From: Ursus arctos
Lineage: Eukaryota; Chordata; Mammalia; Carnivora; Ursidae
Direction of reading: 5' to 3'
Assembly (NCBI RefSeq): GCF_023065955.2
Contig: NW_026622985.1
Coordinates: 76,063,931 to 76,127,930 of the forward strand
DNA: 64,000 bases
Shown here: one piece after another, positions 1 through 12,225 of the stretch
Numbering within the stretch: position 1 is the stretch's first letter
Layout: each line of letters begins with the position of its first letter
Translations under genes and position numbers: made by a program
Notes under the pieces: model-generated
The model's input: the letters and a program-made list of their open reading frames with translations, nothing else
The model's database searches: none
Told to the model about the DNA's origin: nothing

Positions 1-965
1 TGTTGTGTCTTCAGATGCCTCAAGTTCACACATTAAAGATGTTAGTTCAGTTGTAAATCGTTGCAGGTCTATGGGCTCAATGCTTGAAAGAAATCGTACT
101 CTGGGAAAATGAACATTTTCACTCTTCTTTTTCTTTTTAGGGTTCTAAAATACATTTCTAAACTGTAAGGGAGAAAAATTTTATATTTTTGTTCTTAAAA
201 ATGATTCCCCTTACATTGATTCTTCATGCACTGACAGTCAATCAAATTTTCTTAGAGACTTCTAGCATTCACTAAGAAGTTGTGCCTGGGGGAACATCCG
301 GAGGGTCTTCGGCCAGGCCTTGCCCCACACTCAGTAACCAATAACTGCTCAAAACATCACGTTGTGCTGTGATAATGCACTAATATCTAGCCCAGAGACA
401 TCACTGCTCACAGTGCCATATAATACTTTTAATAATGAAGATAGGTTTTAGTGAAGTTGCCGGTCTCTTCACCTCATATGAGAGCTGACAGACATTAGAA
501 AGACAAGTGTCTGGATGTAGAGATTGTGATCCTAGAATACTTTGTCTCTTTACAGGTCTGACCACACAACCCTGGATTCATTAGCACTGTGCCTAGCCCT
601 CAGGGAAGTGATCGTTTGACAGATCAGCATTCTGTGTCTAATTCCTAGAGGAAGAGGAAGAAGAAGAAGGACTTCTCATGAAAGATACAAAGATTTATTA
701 TAACACTATAGTAATTAAGATGGTAAAAAAACCAGTGAAGGGGTCAAGAAACTGACCAGTTTTTAACAGAACCAGATGTGTATATATGAAACTTTGATAT
801 AGGAGTAGCATGTAAATCAGTGGGGGAAGGAAAGATATTTCAGTAAGTATAGCTGGAAAACTTGCTTATCCATGTGGAGAATTTGGATTGTTATTTCAGA
901 TCATTCAAAGTCTGAACACAAAATATGTTAAAAACTTAAGTATCAATAGCAAGATTTGAAAGTTT
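1..965. other. no gene or repeat recognised
   Basis: AT-rich sequence with no convincing open frame. The only structure seen is a short purine run (GAAGAGGAAGAAGAAGAAGG) near 650-670. Confidence 0.5.
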
Positions 966-1110
966 TGGGGAGGGTGGGGGATGTTCTAAATGGGTGATCG
1001 GTATAAAGGAAGGCACTTGTGATGAGCATTGGGTGTTATACGTAAGTGATGAATCACTAAATTCTACTCCTGAAACTTAAATAAATAAGTAAATAAATAA
1101 ATAAATAATG
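966..1110 (+). mobile_element. L1 3' UTR end (carnivore-type), 5' truncated
   Basis: The phrases GGTATAAAGGAAGGCACTTGTGATGAGCA, here interrupted only by spacing, and TGGGTGTTATACGTAAGTGATGAATCAC are the standard end of the carnivore L1 3' UTR. The copy ends in an AAAT-rich tail. Only about 145 bp were inserted or survive, and no coding part remains. I could not define a target duplication. Confidence 0.85.
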
Positions 1111-1136
1111 GTATGTCTGTCTGTATGTATGTATGT
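1078..1136. repeat. (AAAT)n followed by (TGTM)n microsatellite
   Basis: AAAT units run to about 1108 in the L1 tail, then TGTC/TGTA units run from about 1112 to 1136. It is probably an expansion seeded by the L1 tail. Confidence 0.85.
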
Positions 1137-1219
1137 TTTGGGGGAAAAGACATTGACTGTCTTTATAAAGCATGTATAGGCAGGATACTTTCTTAAGACA
1201 AAAAAACTTCTCTAACCAT

Positions 1220-1930
1220 AAAAAATAAAAGTTGAGAAATAACAAGCACAGGGAAGGATATGGAGAAAAGGTCACTTGTGCACTGTTGGTGGGAATGTAA
1301 AATGGTACTGTTGTTGTGGAAAATTGTCCAGCAGTTCCTCAAAAATGTAAAAATAGAACTGCCATATTATTCAACAATTTCACTTCTGAGTATATACCCA
1401 AGAGAACTAAAAGGTTTTGAAAAGATATTTTTTCACCTATGTTCATAGCAACATTATTCACGATAGCTAAAACATGGAAACACCTCAAGTGCTCATTGAT
1501 GGATGAATGGACAAGCAAAAGGTGGTATATACATACAATGGAATATTATTCAGTCTAAAAAAACAAAGGAAATTCTGACATTTGCTACAACATGGATGAA
1601 CCTGGAGGAAGTTATGTTAGGTGAAATAAGCCAGTCACGAAAGGACAAATATTACAAGATCCACCTACATGAGGTACTTAGAGTAGTCAAAATCACAGGT
1701 ACGGAAAATAGAATAGTGGTTGCCAGGGGCCGAGGGGAGGGAGGAATGAGGAGTTAGTGTTTAATGGGTACGGAGTTACAGTTTACAAGATGAAAAGAGT
1801 TCTGGAAATAGATGGTGATGATATTTGTACAACATTATGCATGTATTTAATACCATGGAACTGTACACTCAAGAACAGTTAAGATGGTAAAATTTGTTAT
1901 GCATATTTTACCATAATAATAAAAATTAGG
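1220..1930 (+). mobile_element. old L1M fragment: ORF2 C-terminus and 3' UTR
   Basis: Sense-strand L1 from just before the C-terminal Cys/His segment of ORF2p through the 3' UTR, ending near the ACCATAATAATAAAAATT tail. The divergence and disrupted frame mark it as older than the copies at 9.8 and 61.8 kb. Confidence 0.9.
1260..1757 (+). pseudogene. decayed L1 ORF2 C-terminal remnant
   Basis: The frame starting at 1260 reads LVHCWWECKMV...[19 protein letters not shown], the segment after the zinc-knuckle half of L1 ORF2p; only the last His/Cys part of the motif is left. It stops at 1446-1448. A second open stretch from 1503 is out of register at first, then reads TWMNLEEVMLGEISQSRKDKYYKI, which is ORF2-like. 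Stops and frameshifts separate the pieces, so no product is expected. Neither ATG is a genuine start. Confidence 0.85.
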
Positions 1931-4159
1931 ACACAATAAAAATATATTTGGACCAAGAAGCCTGAAAGACCAACCACAGAATAGGATCTCAGTTTCGGTG
2001 TGAGAGACGAGAGCTTCTCTAACTCGACAGTATTATTTAAAGTCCTCTCTGCTCATTTCCAATCTACTCTGGGAGAATGAACCAGGATTGCAACTTATGG
2101 CTGCCTGCTTTTCTATTGCCTCCATCCTACTGCAAATCCCCAAGTCCTAAAATGGCTATAAAAATTGTTTATTCAGGAGTTATTAAACTGGGCAATAATT
2201 TAGACCTAAGTAGTATTTCCTAAGAAAACTAAGTGCGCAGGTCCCTGTACTTAATAGTACAATGAGCACTATTGTCCCCAAGGGCTCTGCGAGGTCATAG
2301 CTTCTAATTTCCTGTCCTCCATCATTGGGGTAGATATTACTAATGGCAAACATGCTGGAATGCTATTTCCAGCCCACTTGGGTCTAGCATTTATCTTGGT
2401 CTTGTTAACTGTGTTTAATGAAACCCACCCTCATTACAGATAAACATAAAGAAAGAAAAATTATAATCAAACTACGTCTTTAACATTCTCGTCAAAACAG
2501 TTGTATGATTTAGTATAGTTATTCAGATTTTAAGTTGTTGCCTTAACAAAATTGAGGTAAAGGGAAAAAAGAGGATATACTGTATTGTACCTAAACTTGT
2601 GTAATATCGGAAGGCCATTTGTCACCAGTAGAGAATATACTCCCGACAACTTTTTAGAATAAAACTTATGCCAAAGAACTTTTGAAATTATAAGCTGCAA
2701 CCTTAGCTTGACAAGGCTTCATTTACACCCTAATTGCTTTTCTCTTAGGATTTAGTCCTCAAGGCAGAGAAGAGTTTGTCTCCGAGACTCTGTCGCTTCT
2801 CCATCAATGAGACCTCTGTCAGCACTGTATAAATAATTAATTATTATTAATAACCACCATCACCATCTTATCTTTCTCTCTTGCTCTTGCGCATAGCCAG
2901 CACTTCTCTGATAACCTGCAAGGAACAGGTTTATTATTTAGTTGCTGTGATGTATAGGAAGAGGCAAGCATGCCGAGGGCCATGGAAAAATTCCGATGAT
3001 AGTAATTGGGTAGAATAGCTTCTGTGCCATGCGACTACAAGGTTATTTGCAACGTAAATATTTTTCAGTGACCTGAAAATTGTAATTAGGATATTTTGAG
3101 TTTTAGGCTCTATAGAGTGGCAGGAATTTAAATTTTGAGTTTTAATCAATAAGCAAATATTTGGTGAGTTTTCCTACTTGTGAAGTGCCTGCCTCAAGCA
3201 ACACATTCAAAAGGAGTGCCCTCTCTCCCTCTCTATGCCTAACACGAAGCTTATGTCAAGGACAAATTTCCTTCCTTCTATAATTATAGTGGTATATTTC
3301 TTGTCCTTCTACTTTCTTCAAATCATTCTCAAAATGTATAATCATTTGAAGAAAAGAGGATTATATATATAAACATTCTGACAGTTTCTTTAGGTGGAAT
3401 AGGAAATAGACAATGGATTTTATTTTATTAACCCTTACGGAAATCTTGGTGTTTAATGCTCTTTTCTTCAAATACACCCCCCCACACACACACTACCAAT
3501 ATCTAATGAAATGAAAAACACCTAAAAATAGTGAAAAACAAATAGAAAATTCACCAGCAATGACGAAACAGAGGAAGTCTTAGCTATATGCCTTAAACCT
3601 CAAGAGGCAGAGGACAGAATCCAAGGATTCAGAGAAGATTCCTTGTCCCACTTCCACTATGGTGTGCCAGAAGCACGGCAGGTGAGTTGAGGGCATGTTG
3701 AAAATGCTCTTAGATAGTCTGATAATTGCAGAAAAGTCACTGTGGTGGTTTCCTCAGTTTCCCCATTTAGATGAGGGAGAGCAGGAGTGGCTGGTGGGGG
3801 GATGTAGATGAAGCAATTACAGCTAAAGCTCCCTTATGAAATACTTCATAGTTACATGGGGGGAAGATTTGAACTCCGAGTCTCCTGGACATTCCACCCA
3901 TTCTAGAGAGGAGAAAGCCAAGTTACATCAATGAAAGTTTCATATAACTTCAGAAGAGCCTTTTATTTTCCACATTCCCTAAGCTCACTTCCCAGAACTA
4001 TGTAATATAACACTCCATGAGTATTATAGCCCGGGGAGCTATAATAGAGAATTTACCTATATCATATTAGAACAAACAGCAACTTTGACAAAGAATCCCA
4101 TATTAAGCATGGCCAAGATAAATGTGAACATATATGAAGCCATCTATCCTGGACTTCTC
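1931..4159. other. single-copy-looking DNA, nothing recognised
   Basis: About 2.2 kb without a repeat I can name and without a coding frame. There is a C-then-CA run near 3476-3493. It could hold conserved non-coding DNA, which needs cross-species alignment to judge. Confidence 0.4.
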
Positions 4160-4320
4160 TTTGATGGGAAGTTTTTGATGACTGATTCCACCTCCTTACT
4201 GGTTATTGGTCTGTTCAGATTTTCTATTTCTTCATGATTCAGTCTTGGTAGGTTATTTGTTTTGATAAATTTATACATTTTTCTAGGTTATCTAAATAAA
4301 CATTGCCATTATGAGTTTAA
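4160..4320 (-). mobile_element. L1M ORF2 fragment, reversed
   Basis: TTACTGGTTATTGGTCTGTTCAGATTTTCTATTTCTTC, in pieces, and CAGTCTTGGTAGGTT are the reverse complement of the L1 ORF2 reverse-transcriptase region. It is short, diverged and non-coding. Confidence 0.75.
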
Positions 4321-4845
4321 AATTCATAATATACTCCATGTAACATTTGAAAGTATTGATCTAACTTTGTCCAATTCCAGGGCATTCTTTAGCTGTAATA
4401 AAAAGCAAAAAGTCTTTACTTTCTCTATATAGATATTTTCTTTCTTTTGTGGCTAAATTCTGTAAAAGGAAAAACTTAGGACATTAATAAGACAGATTAT
4501 AATTCATGGCTTTTCAGTAAAGCATTTATATTTTGGCCTTGTTAGAAAATTATACAATAAGCAAGTGATTTGCTGTCAATCTCTTTAAAATAGAGAAGGA
4601 TAATTGAAAAAAATTATGATATTTCAATTGCTGAGCATCAAAGCTGATCTTCTGCTCAATGGAAGAGTGCAGAATGGAAGTTATTTTATCTAATCGTCTT
4701 AACTTTATGTGTGTTCATTTAGGAGTTGTATACATGATGATGAAAATGGTAGGTGAAAAATACCGAATAATATTTATCGAATAAAAGTAGAATAATTAAA
4801 GCCAATCCTGTTTTCTTGTTTTTTATGATTCCAGATTACAGTTCA
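4321..4845. other. no feature recognised
   Basis: AT-rich, no coding frame and no repeat I can name. Confidence 0.4.
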
Positions 4846-4849
4846 GCCA

Positions 4850-5005
4850 ACACAGTCATTTAACAAATGTTTGTTGAGACCTTTTTCCTTGGGGGGCACA
4901 CTGGGGTTGTAGCACTGATGAATAAGAGAATGCCCCTGTTGCATGGGGCTTACTTTCCAGCAGGAGAGAAAGCCAAACCAATTAATTGTGCTGTTTGAGG
5001 TAACA
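4850..5005 (-). mobile_element. L2 LINE 3' fragment, reversed
   Basis: The string ACAAATGTTTGTTGAGACC, followed by a GCATGGGGCTTAC segment and then CCAGCAGGAGAGAAAGCC, matches the reverse complement of the L2 3' end. Highly diverged. Confidence 0.7.
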
Positions 5006-6965
5006 CAGATGGAACTGAAATTATTGATGTTGTTTAAATGTAACCAAAGATTACATGGCAGGGGAGATCTAAGGAAAGGCAGATAGATGTAAAACCAAAC
5101 CCAAATTACATTACAATGCAGGACATATAAAAAATAGAAAGCAAAACAAACAACAGCAATAGGAAAATCTTTATTTTAGATGATGTTCTGTGTTAAAATG
5201 CTTGATTTTAGGAGTTACTTCTCTGCAAGGTCTGGTTATAGATATCTTAAAGATGGTATTGTTATAGGGACTTACATGATAATTAGTTCACAACCATTTT
5301 CTAGTTCTAGAAATTTGGGGGTGGGGTAACATATCCTGAAGCAGCTGAAGATTCTAACTTGGTAATCACTTAGATTTAAGTTTGTGCATATTTAAGAACA
5401 AAAATATGTTAAGGAGAAAAGGGTTCCTACTAGCCACACCTTTCTAAATTTTATTTCCATAGATATTTTCAGGAAAATTTGTCAGACTTGGAAATGGGCA
5501 AAAGAGATTGCTGGGTATCCTTTCAGGGGACCGTCAGGTATTATCTAGTGATCTCTGGAGAGTTATCTGTTTCTCCATGAACACGGGGGCTGCGCCCCTC
5601 TGATCATCTTGCCAGCCACTGGAGTGATTTATGACTCTGCAGAGGTAAAATCCTAAATTGGAGGAAACTGAGACTAATGCGAATTATTCTCATCCAGGGT
5701 GATTTATACTCTGTAGAAAAGGGGACTACAAGCTTTACATTTTATTACTTTGTAGGATATTAAATTACTTTGTATTTACTAGCAAATGTGTTTCAGCATT
5801 TGTAATTCACTACATACATATATATCCATGCTCCAAATTCTCTTTAAACTTAATATCTTACTGACTTCTTCACGAACTAATGAATTAAATAAAACCTTTG
5901 CCGCATGCTCATTTTATATTTGTGGGAGAGTCGTGACTTACTATTTTGAAAATTGGACTTAAACAATATAAAAATTGATCTAAGTGATATCTGCATTTTG
6001 GCAAGATGGAAATGATTCTTTTCGCTTTGTTTTGCTTTTGTTAATAAAAAGAGGATATTTCAGAAAAGTTCATGTGCTGAATGCAAAATTCACCTTAAAG
6101 AATTTATTTTGTGAGTACTTACATTTAAATGTGTTTGAATCACGGAATGATTAATAGACCTTTGGTAATATGAAATGTGGTATGTTCTTTACGATTCTAC
6201 CTAAATAAACTAATACTTGGATAGACGTATCGGCACTAAAAGAAAATTTACAACCCCTTATCATTGTTATGCGATTTTAAAAACACTTCCAACTTAGTTA
6301 TTTTTAAAATCTTAACACCATCAGAGGCAAACAGGATAACATATCATATTCTATATTTAAAAAAAAATACCAAGAGGTTAAATGTCCTGTGTTTGCATAA
6401 TTAAACAGGGAAAAGTTTGTAATACTCTAACCAGGACTCTGGTCTTCTGTTACATGATCAAATTGCGCAGGTCTCTTTTTCCTATAATATATGCTGAACT
6501 TCTGGATGAAGTATCACTCCCACCTTTTTTGGTTTTGCTCAATGAGTGCCAGTCACTTGGCTCAGTTGGTGAGAAGATTCTTTTTCACTAAATAATGCAA
6601 GAGCTAGTGACACAGAGGAAAGAACAAGGAGCCTTTGTTTTATCAGCATAGCTTATGCAGAATTTGGCTACTTTGTAATTTAAACAAACTTCAGAATAGC
6701 AGCTTTGGTTTTAATGTGTTTTTCTTTTTTTGTGGTTGGGATCCTACTGGATAATATTCGATTTTTAATCTTTCTGAATTAAGGAGTGAAGTAGAGAGCA
6801 GGGCATTCCCAATATTTTTGTGAAAAGAAGCTTTTTTTTTTTTTCTTCCATTTCACAAAGCCTTGACATTTTGGGGTGGGGTGGGGAACAAATGAAGGTT
6901 ATTAAATAATAAAATCTGGTAGTTTCTACTTTTTGAGAATCTTAGCAAACTTCAGAGAAAAGAAC
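5006..6965. other. AT-rich DNA, nothing recognised
   Basis: No coding frame of note. The frame at 6382-6591 has no recognisable domain. A T-run lies at about 6832-6844 and a GGGGTGGGGTGGGG run near 6875. Confidence 0.4.
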
Positions 6966-7850
6966 ATTTATTGTTTTATCAAATCAATAAATATGTATTT
7001 TCTGAATGCTTTCTGTGCCACCCACTGTGGTAGGTGCTGGTATAGGGAAATAATATGGAATCAGATTTGCTTCTTGAACGTCAGGAAATTTAGCAAGGGA
7101 AACAAAAAAACAGCAAATAGGAAAAAGGAGACAGGAGCTTAAGAAGTGCCACAACTAGGGGACATGCAGATCAAGTGGGGAGTAAGACCAGAGCCCCAAC
7201 CTCTGTATCCTCCCATCCTCCCTTACGGATCTGCTATGCAAACAAACAAAAAATTATGTGTATAGTGCCAGGAACATAAAAGTGCAATAAATGATGACCA
7301 TCATTATTACTCTTATTATGACTAACAATAAAACGGGGTTGAAGGATGAATAACAGTATCCTTTAGAAAATGGAAAAGAAGAAAAGATTTCATATGCCGA
7401 GGCCGAGAAATAAGAGCAAACTTCCTGAAAATTCTTTATCATGACTGGATCTAGAGAGGATCAAAGAGAGATGCCAGAGGTGAGCTGGAAGATGAGGAAG
7501 AATCCAGATTGTACAGAGCCTTGCACACCACCTTAGGGATTTGTAATTTATCATAAAGTTCATGAGGAGCCATTAACGATTTCAAGCAGGGGTGGGATGT
7601 GTCCTGGTTTCCATCTTACAAACACCAATTTGACTACTGCTTGGAGTTGAAATGGGGCAAATTTGAAGGACATGGGGAGACAACTACAGAAATATCTATG
7701 CCATCCTAACTTGAAGTGGCCCGGAAACATTAGAAATGGAAAGAAATGGATAGATTTGAAAATTATTTTGCAGATAAAATCCACTACCGGGGGGCTAAGA
7801 GTGAAAGACAGGAGAGTGGGGAGGATTCAGAGAATTCAGTGTCTTCCTTA
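6966..7850 (-). mobile_element. L2 LINE, reversed, diverged and discontinuous
   Basis: The 5' side resembles the L2 end in reverse (TTTCTGTGCCACCCACTGTGGTAGGTGCTGG). The stretch 7490-7720 (GAGCCTTGCACACCACC, AAGTTCATGAGGAGCCATT, CAGGGGTGGGATGTG, CAATTTGACTACTGCTTGG) follows the order of the internal L2 3' region. Small overlapping open frames here on both strands are chance. Confidence 0.7.
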
Positions 7851-8094
7851 GGAAAATGGGTGGCTAGTGGCATAGGTCACTGGCCTTGGGATGCAGGAGA
7901 GGAAGAGGAAAAAAATGGAGAGGAGGAAGAGGTTTCAGGGGGATTTAATGAGTTCAGGTTTGGACGCGTTGGGTTCTAAGACAATCGGTGAAGGACCCTC
8001 ATAGATGGCTGGATCTATCGTATGGACTACAACAGGGAGGGAATCTGCCAGAAATTCCTTTTTTCTGCAAATTTGTCTATAAACCTTCTTTTAA

Positions 8095-8330
8095 AATTTT
8101 TTAATTATTTTATTACAGAAATCATTTATGGTCTTGGTAGATAAAAAAGATGAATAAAAAATAAAAGATGCATATTCCTATCAACCAGAGAAAACCATTT
8201 ATACTTTTGTCTTTTACTTCTAGGCATTTTGTGTATATAATTTATACTTCACAGAAAACAAAATGTGTCAACTTAGCTTTTTGTGTTTGTTCCAGATTTA
8301 CCATGAGTTGTTAAGAATGTAACATATTTT
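8095..8330. mobile_element. probable ancient LINE relic
   Basis: The pattern of TTATTACAGAAATCATTTATGG, then AACCAGAGAAAACC, then ATTTTGTGTATATAATTTATAC recalls a common, very old mammalian L1M/L1ME 3' segment. I cannot fix family or strand. Confidence 0.3.
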
Positions 8331-8734
8331 AATGGAAGAAATACTATACCTGGAATGTATCAGCTCTCAATCCAGACCATCGATTGGAGAAGTGTCAGTT
8401 TTTAATTTATCAGAGGAAATAGCATATATTTTATATAAAATGTCTAGTTAGCTAATGGGCCTATAATTATAATTATAAGATACTAGATAAACTTTGTCTA
8501 AGCAGATGGAAACTTATCTGCAGAAATCAAGGTAAACAAGTTAGCAGTGCTGGGGACAATCATTCAAAGAATGGTCCTTGGATAATTTGGGGGTAGGAAA
8601 TAGAGTAGAAAACTATCATTTCTTCTAATTTTCCCTGAATACAGACTGCATTTTACCATTCCAGATATTTAAAATCCTAGGTAAAATAAGGTGTTCATTA
8701 TGTAAAATTATGTATATAAAATATATGTAAAAAT

Positions 8735-9212
8735 AAGCAGTTGAAACATGGCCACAAATTCTTTGCTACTCTTCCCACTGAAAAATTGAATCTGGGCTGA
8801 ATCTATTGCTTGACCAATAGAATACAAGAGAAAATGCATGGGAAGTAGTATTCCTGGACTTCTGAGATTAGAAAAAACCTTGCACCTTTTGCCTTGATCC
8901 TGTGGAACATTCATTCCAGTGGAAGATGACTTCCATGTAAAAAGTGTAACCCTAAGACTCCATATTGTGAAGAAGCCCAATGTAGGGAAGCAGATGCCTG
9001 ACCAGACAGCCTGGTTCCAGACTGGCCTAAGTACCAGCTGTGAGTGAAGAAGCCTCCAGATTGGATTCCAGCCTCAGGTGCTCTATGGCTGCCACTTTAA
9101 GAGGGACCCAAGCTGAGTATATGAACCTATAGGACCATGGGTGATAAAAAATGAAGCTACTAAGTTTTGGAGTATGTCTTACAACACAGTAGTAAGTAGG
9201 TAATTGGAACAC
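8735..9212 (+). mobile_element. MLT1-like (ERVL-MaLR) solo LTR
   Basis: The end reads GAAGCTACTAAGTTTTGGAG...CAACACAGTAGTAAGTAGGTAATTGGAAC, like the conserved 3' end of MaLR-type LTRs (AAGCCACTAAGTTTTGGGGT... TAGATAACTGGAAC). The upstream part has the matching CCTTGCACCTTTTGCC and GTGAAGAAGCC-type blocks. It is a solo relic with no internal or coding sequence. The exact subfamily is uncertain. Confidence 0.65.
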
Positions 9213-9309
9213 ATGGGTTATGATCAAAAAGAACCAGCTCATAGTCAACTTACCAGTTTCATAGCAGGAACATAAAATATCTTTTAAATATATCGTTTTG
9301 ATAAACTGA

Positions 9310-9500
9310 AAATTTCTGGAGAGGGGTCAGAGCCCACATCAAGCCTTGGCTCTAGAACTCCAAGATGTGGGCAGTTTAACAAGTCAGTTAACCTGTCTGG
9401 GTCTTGGTTTCATCATCTATAAAATGAATGAATGGGACAAAATGATATCTAAAGTATTGTGGGGACCTAAAATACTGAGTTAATAAATTGGAATCAGTAA
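9310..9500 (+). mobile_element. MIR SINE
   Basis: TTGGCTCTAGAACTCC...CAAGTCAGTTAACCTGTCTGGGTCTTGGTTTCATCATCTATAAAATGAATG, read in pieces, follows the MIR core and tail order (cf. CTCAGTTTCCTCATCTGTAAAATGG). Confidence 0.8.
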
Positions 9501-9823
9501 TGGCAGTTCCTGCTTACATCTACTTTCTAATTCCCTTAGGCTCTTAAGTACCATCCTAAGCAAGAGGGATGAAATAAGAAAATCATAAGCCCCATTGAAA
9601 GTGATTTGACTGCTTCATATAATTCCTCTCAGAAATTTTTGGCTATGTCAGGATAGCAGGCATGTGTTGGGAAGATATTTTGCTGGATCATAACATCTCA
9701 GCATTAGGAAAATCAGATTTATGCACAACAGGCAAAAACCTATGTTTCAGTATTTTTTCCAGAATGAAACTGTGATGAGAATCTTTGCTACAAAGGAGTC
9801 GGGTACCAAGTGAGTTTTTGTCT
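9501..9823. other. no feature recognised
   Basis: Short unique-looking spacer between a MIR and an L1. No coding frame. Confidence 0.4.
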
Positions 9824-9839
9824 AAGAAGTCTAAATGCT

Positions 9840-10752
9840 TAATCAAATAAAAAAATGGGCAGAAGATATGAAAAGACACTTTTCCAATGAAGACATACAA
9901 ATGGCTAACAGACACATGAAAAAATGTTCAAAAGCATTAGCCATCAGGGAAATTCAAATCAAAACCACATTGAGATACCACCTTAACTCCAGTTAGAATG
10001 GCAAAAATTGACAAGGCAAGAAACAACAAATGTTGGAGAGGATGTGGAGAAAGGGGAACCCTCTTACACTGTTGGTGGGAATGCAAGTTGGTACAGCCAC
10101 TTTGGAAAACAGTATGGAGGTCCCTCAAAAAGTTAAAAATAGAGCTACCCTATGATCCAGCAATTGCACTACTGGGTATTTACCCCAAAGATACAGACGT
10201 AGTGAAGAGAAGAGCCATACGCACCCCAGTGTTCATAGCAGCATTGTCCACAATAGCTAAATTGTGGAAGGAGCTACGATGCCCTTCAACAGACAAATGG
10301 ATAAAGAAGATGTGGTCCACATATACAATGGAATATTACTCAGCCACCAGAAAGAACAATTACCCAATATTTGCAGCAACATGGACAGGACTGGAGGAGA
10401 TTATGCTAAGTGAAATAAGTCAAGCAGAGAAAGACAATTATCATATGGTTTCACTCATTTGTGGAACATAAGGAATAGTAGGGAGATTGGTAGGAGAAGG
10501 AAGGGAAGAATGAAGGGGGGGTAAACAGAAGGGGGAATGAACCATGAGAGACTATGGACTCTGGGAAACAAACTGAGGGCTTCAGAGGGGAGGGGGGTGA
10601 GGGATTGGGATAGGCCGGTGATGGGTATTAAGGAGGGCACGTATTGCATGGAGCACTGGGTGTTATACGCAATGAATCATGGAAAACTACATCGAAAACT
10701 AGTGATATACTGTATGGTGACTAACATAACATAGTAAAAAATTAAAAAAAAA
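9840..10752 (+). mobile_element. 5'-truncated carnivore L1 with target-site duplication
   Basis: Sense L1 from the ORF2 segment GGGCAGAAGATATGAAAAGAC through the 3' UTR (ATGAACCATGAGAGACTATGG, GGCACGTATTGCATGGAGCA) to a poly(A) tail near 10741-10754. It is flanked by 9824-9839 (AAGAAGTCTAAATGCT) and 10753-10768 (AAGAAGTCCAAGTGCT), 14 of 16 identical, so the insertion is intact in outline. The copy is one of the younger L1s here. Confidence 0.93.
9998..10471 (+). pseudogene. L1 ORF2p C-terminal fragment, 157 codons open
   Basis: The frame ends at the natural L1 ORF2 terminus (...[12 protein letters not shown], stop). It keeps the C-terminal Cys/His motif: Cys12-X3-Cys16-X7-His24-X4-Cys29, followed by the [10 protein letters not shown] block. 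In L1 this segment belongs to the reverse-transcriptase/endonuclease polyprotein, which acts in target-primed retrotransposition. The endonuclease and reverse-transcriptase domains are missing. Just upstream, near 9978-9990, one extra base relative to the usual CACCTTACACCAGTT segment shifts the frame and brings a TAG. The first ATG is internal, so this is a dead remnant. Confidence 0.9.
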
Positions 10753-10800
10753 AAGAAGTCCAAGTGCTACATAGAGAACTTTTTAAAGGGCAAAGCACAG

Positions 10801-10956
10801 GACGTCTGGGGGGCTCAGGTGGTTAAGTATCTGCCTTCGGCTCAGGTCATGATCCTGGAGTCCTGGGATCAAGTCCCGCTTCAGGTTCCCTGCTTCTCCC
10901 TCTGCCCCTCTCCCCACTCGTTCTCTCTCAAATAAATAAAATCTTAAAAAAAAGAA
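10801..10956 (+). mobile_element. Can-SINE
   Basis: Head GGTGGTTAAGTATCTGCC with CTTCGGCTCAGGTCATGATCC, body CTTCTCCCTCTGCCCCTCTC, tail AAATAAATAAAATCTT. Flanks 10785-10800 (AAAGGGCAAAGCACAG) and 10957-10972 (AAAGGGTAAAGCATAG) match at 14 of 16. Confidence 0.95.
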
Positions 10957-10972
10957 AAAGGGTAAAGCATAG

Positions 10973-11645
10973 ACCCCACAGTTGACTCAAATCTTAATCT
11001 GCTAGAGGGAACATGAAATTTCTTTCTATGCCTAAGGCTGCATCACTAAGATCCATCTAAACCTCAACCTCAGAGGACTCTAGATTTGTTACATGAACAA
11101 ATGTCTAATTTAGGACTTACTAAATGTAACTTACTCACTGAATGCGGATGGATAGAAGTCTAAGACCCATGTTTTCCTTTCAAATATCGCTCAGGGGAGA
11201 CATGTACAAAAAGTATAAGTAATAGTAACGAAGCAAAGTAAAGTGGGAGATGCTGATATTGTTGGTTATATAAATAACCATCCTCGGGGTTCAGACTGAG
11301 ACTCTGGTATAATCCAGTGTGGATCACTTCTAACTCCTATTCCAGCAGCAGGTTTGATGTAGGTTCTAATGTAGGTCTAGTGGCAGAAGACAGGTAAGCT
11401 GGAGGAAAGAGAAAATGGGAGACAATCAGGGAGACACATTCCTGAGAAAGGTTTAGCTGCTTAGAAGAGGTGGGAGCAAGACTGCACATGTACACACATG
11501 CAATCTGAATCTTGTTTCTCTGTCTATCAGAGATGCTGAATGGGTTACTGCTGCAGAATTTTGTCTCCGGTATTACTCCATTACCATTTCTCTGACAAGA
11601 ATGGAGTGGGAATGGGGCAATAATTCTACTCTGCCCAAATGATTG
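10973..11645. other. no feature recognised
   Basis: Unique-looking. The reverse open frame at 11337-11654 (105 codons) has no recognisable domain or codon signal and is probably chance. Confidence 0.4.
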
Positions 11646-11660
11646 AAAATGCATTCACTC

Positions 11661-11886
11661 TTTTTTTTTTTTAAGATTTATTTTCTTTTTAGAGAGAGAG
11701 TGTGTGTGCATGAGTGAGTCGGGGGAGGGGCAGAGGGCAGAAGGAGAGAGAATCCTGAAGCAGACTCCCCCACTGGGAGGGGAGCTTGTTCCGCGTGGAG
11801 CTCCATCCCAGGACCCTGAGACCAGGACCTGAGCTGAAATCAAGAGTCCGATGCTTAACCAGTTGGAACTACCCAGGTGCCCCATC
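11661..11886 (-). mobile_element. Can-SINE, reversed
   Basis: Poly(T), AAGATTTATTTTC, purine-rich block and a head ending in CTACCCAGGTGCCCC. Flanks 11646-11660 (AAAATGCATTCACTC) and 11887-11901 (AAAATGTATTCACTC) differ at one base, giving a clear target-site duplication. Confidence 0.95.
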
Positions 11887-11901
11887 AAAATGTATTCACT
11901 C

Positions 11902-12225
11902 GTTATGTCATTCACACAGCAAATGAGACCAGACTGGGTATGTATATAGTGGCACAGGGTTTTTGGCTTTCTCAGTCTGGATCTAATTTAGAGGCATCTA
12001 AATTAGATCTGAATGCATCTGAAAACCTAGGATATCAGAAAGCCTGTAGGAAGCTTAATTTGCATGAGAATCAAGGTACAAGGTGACAGCTAAATCAGGG
12101 TGTTTCTGGACTACCTTTTTATTTGGAGATGACCCACTCTTTAAGTAAAATGCATGTGCTGTCTACCTGGGAGGTGCTGTTAAATGATGGCATGTTGAAT
12201 GGGTGTGCAGCTAGAATGTCTCATA
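11902..12225. other. no feature recognised
   Basis: Contains a short inverted pair (GGATCTAATTTAGAGGCATC / TAAATTAGATC) near 11980-12010 and nothing else I can name. Confidence 0.4.
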
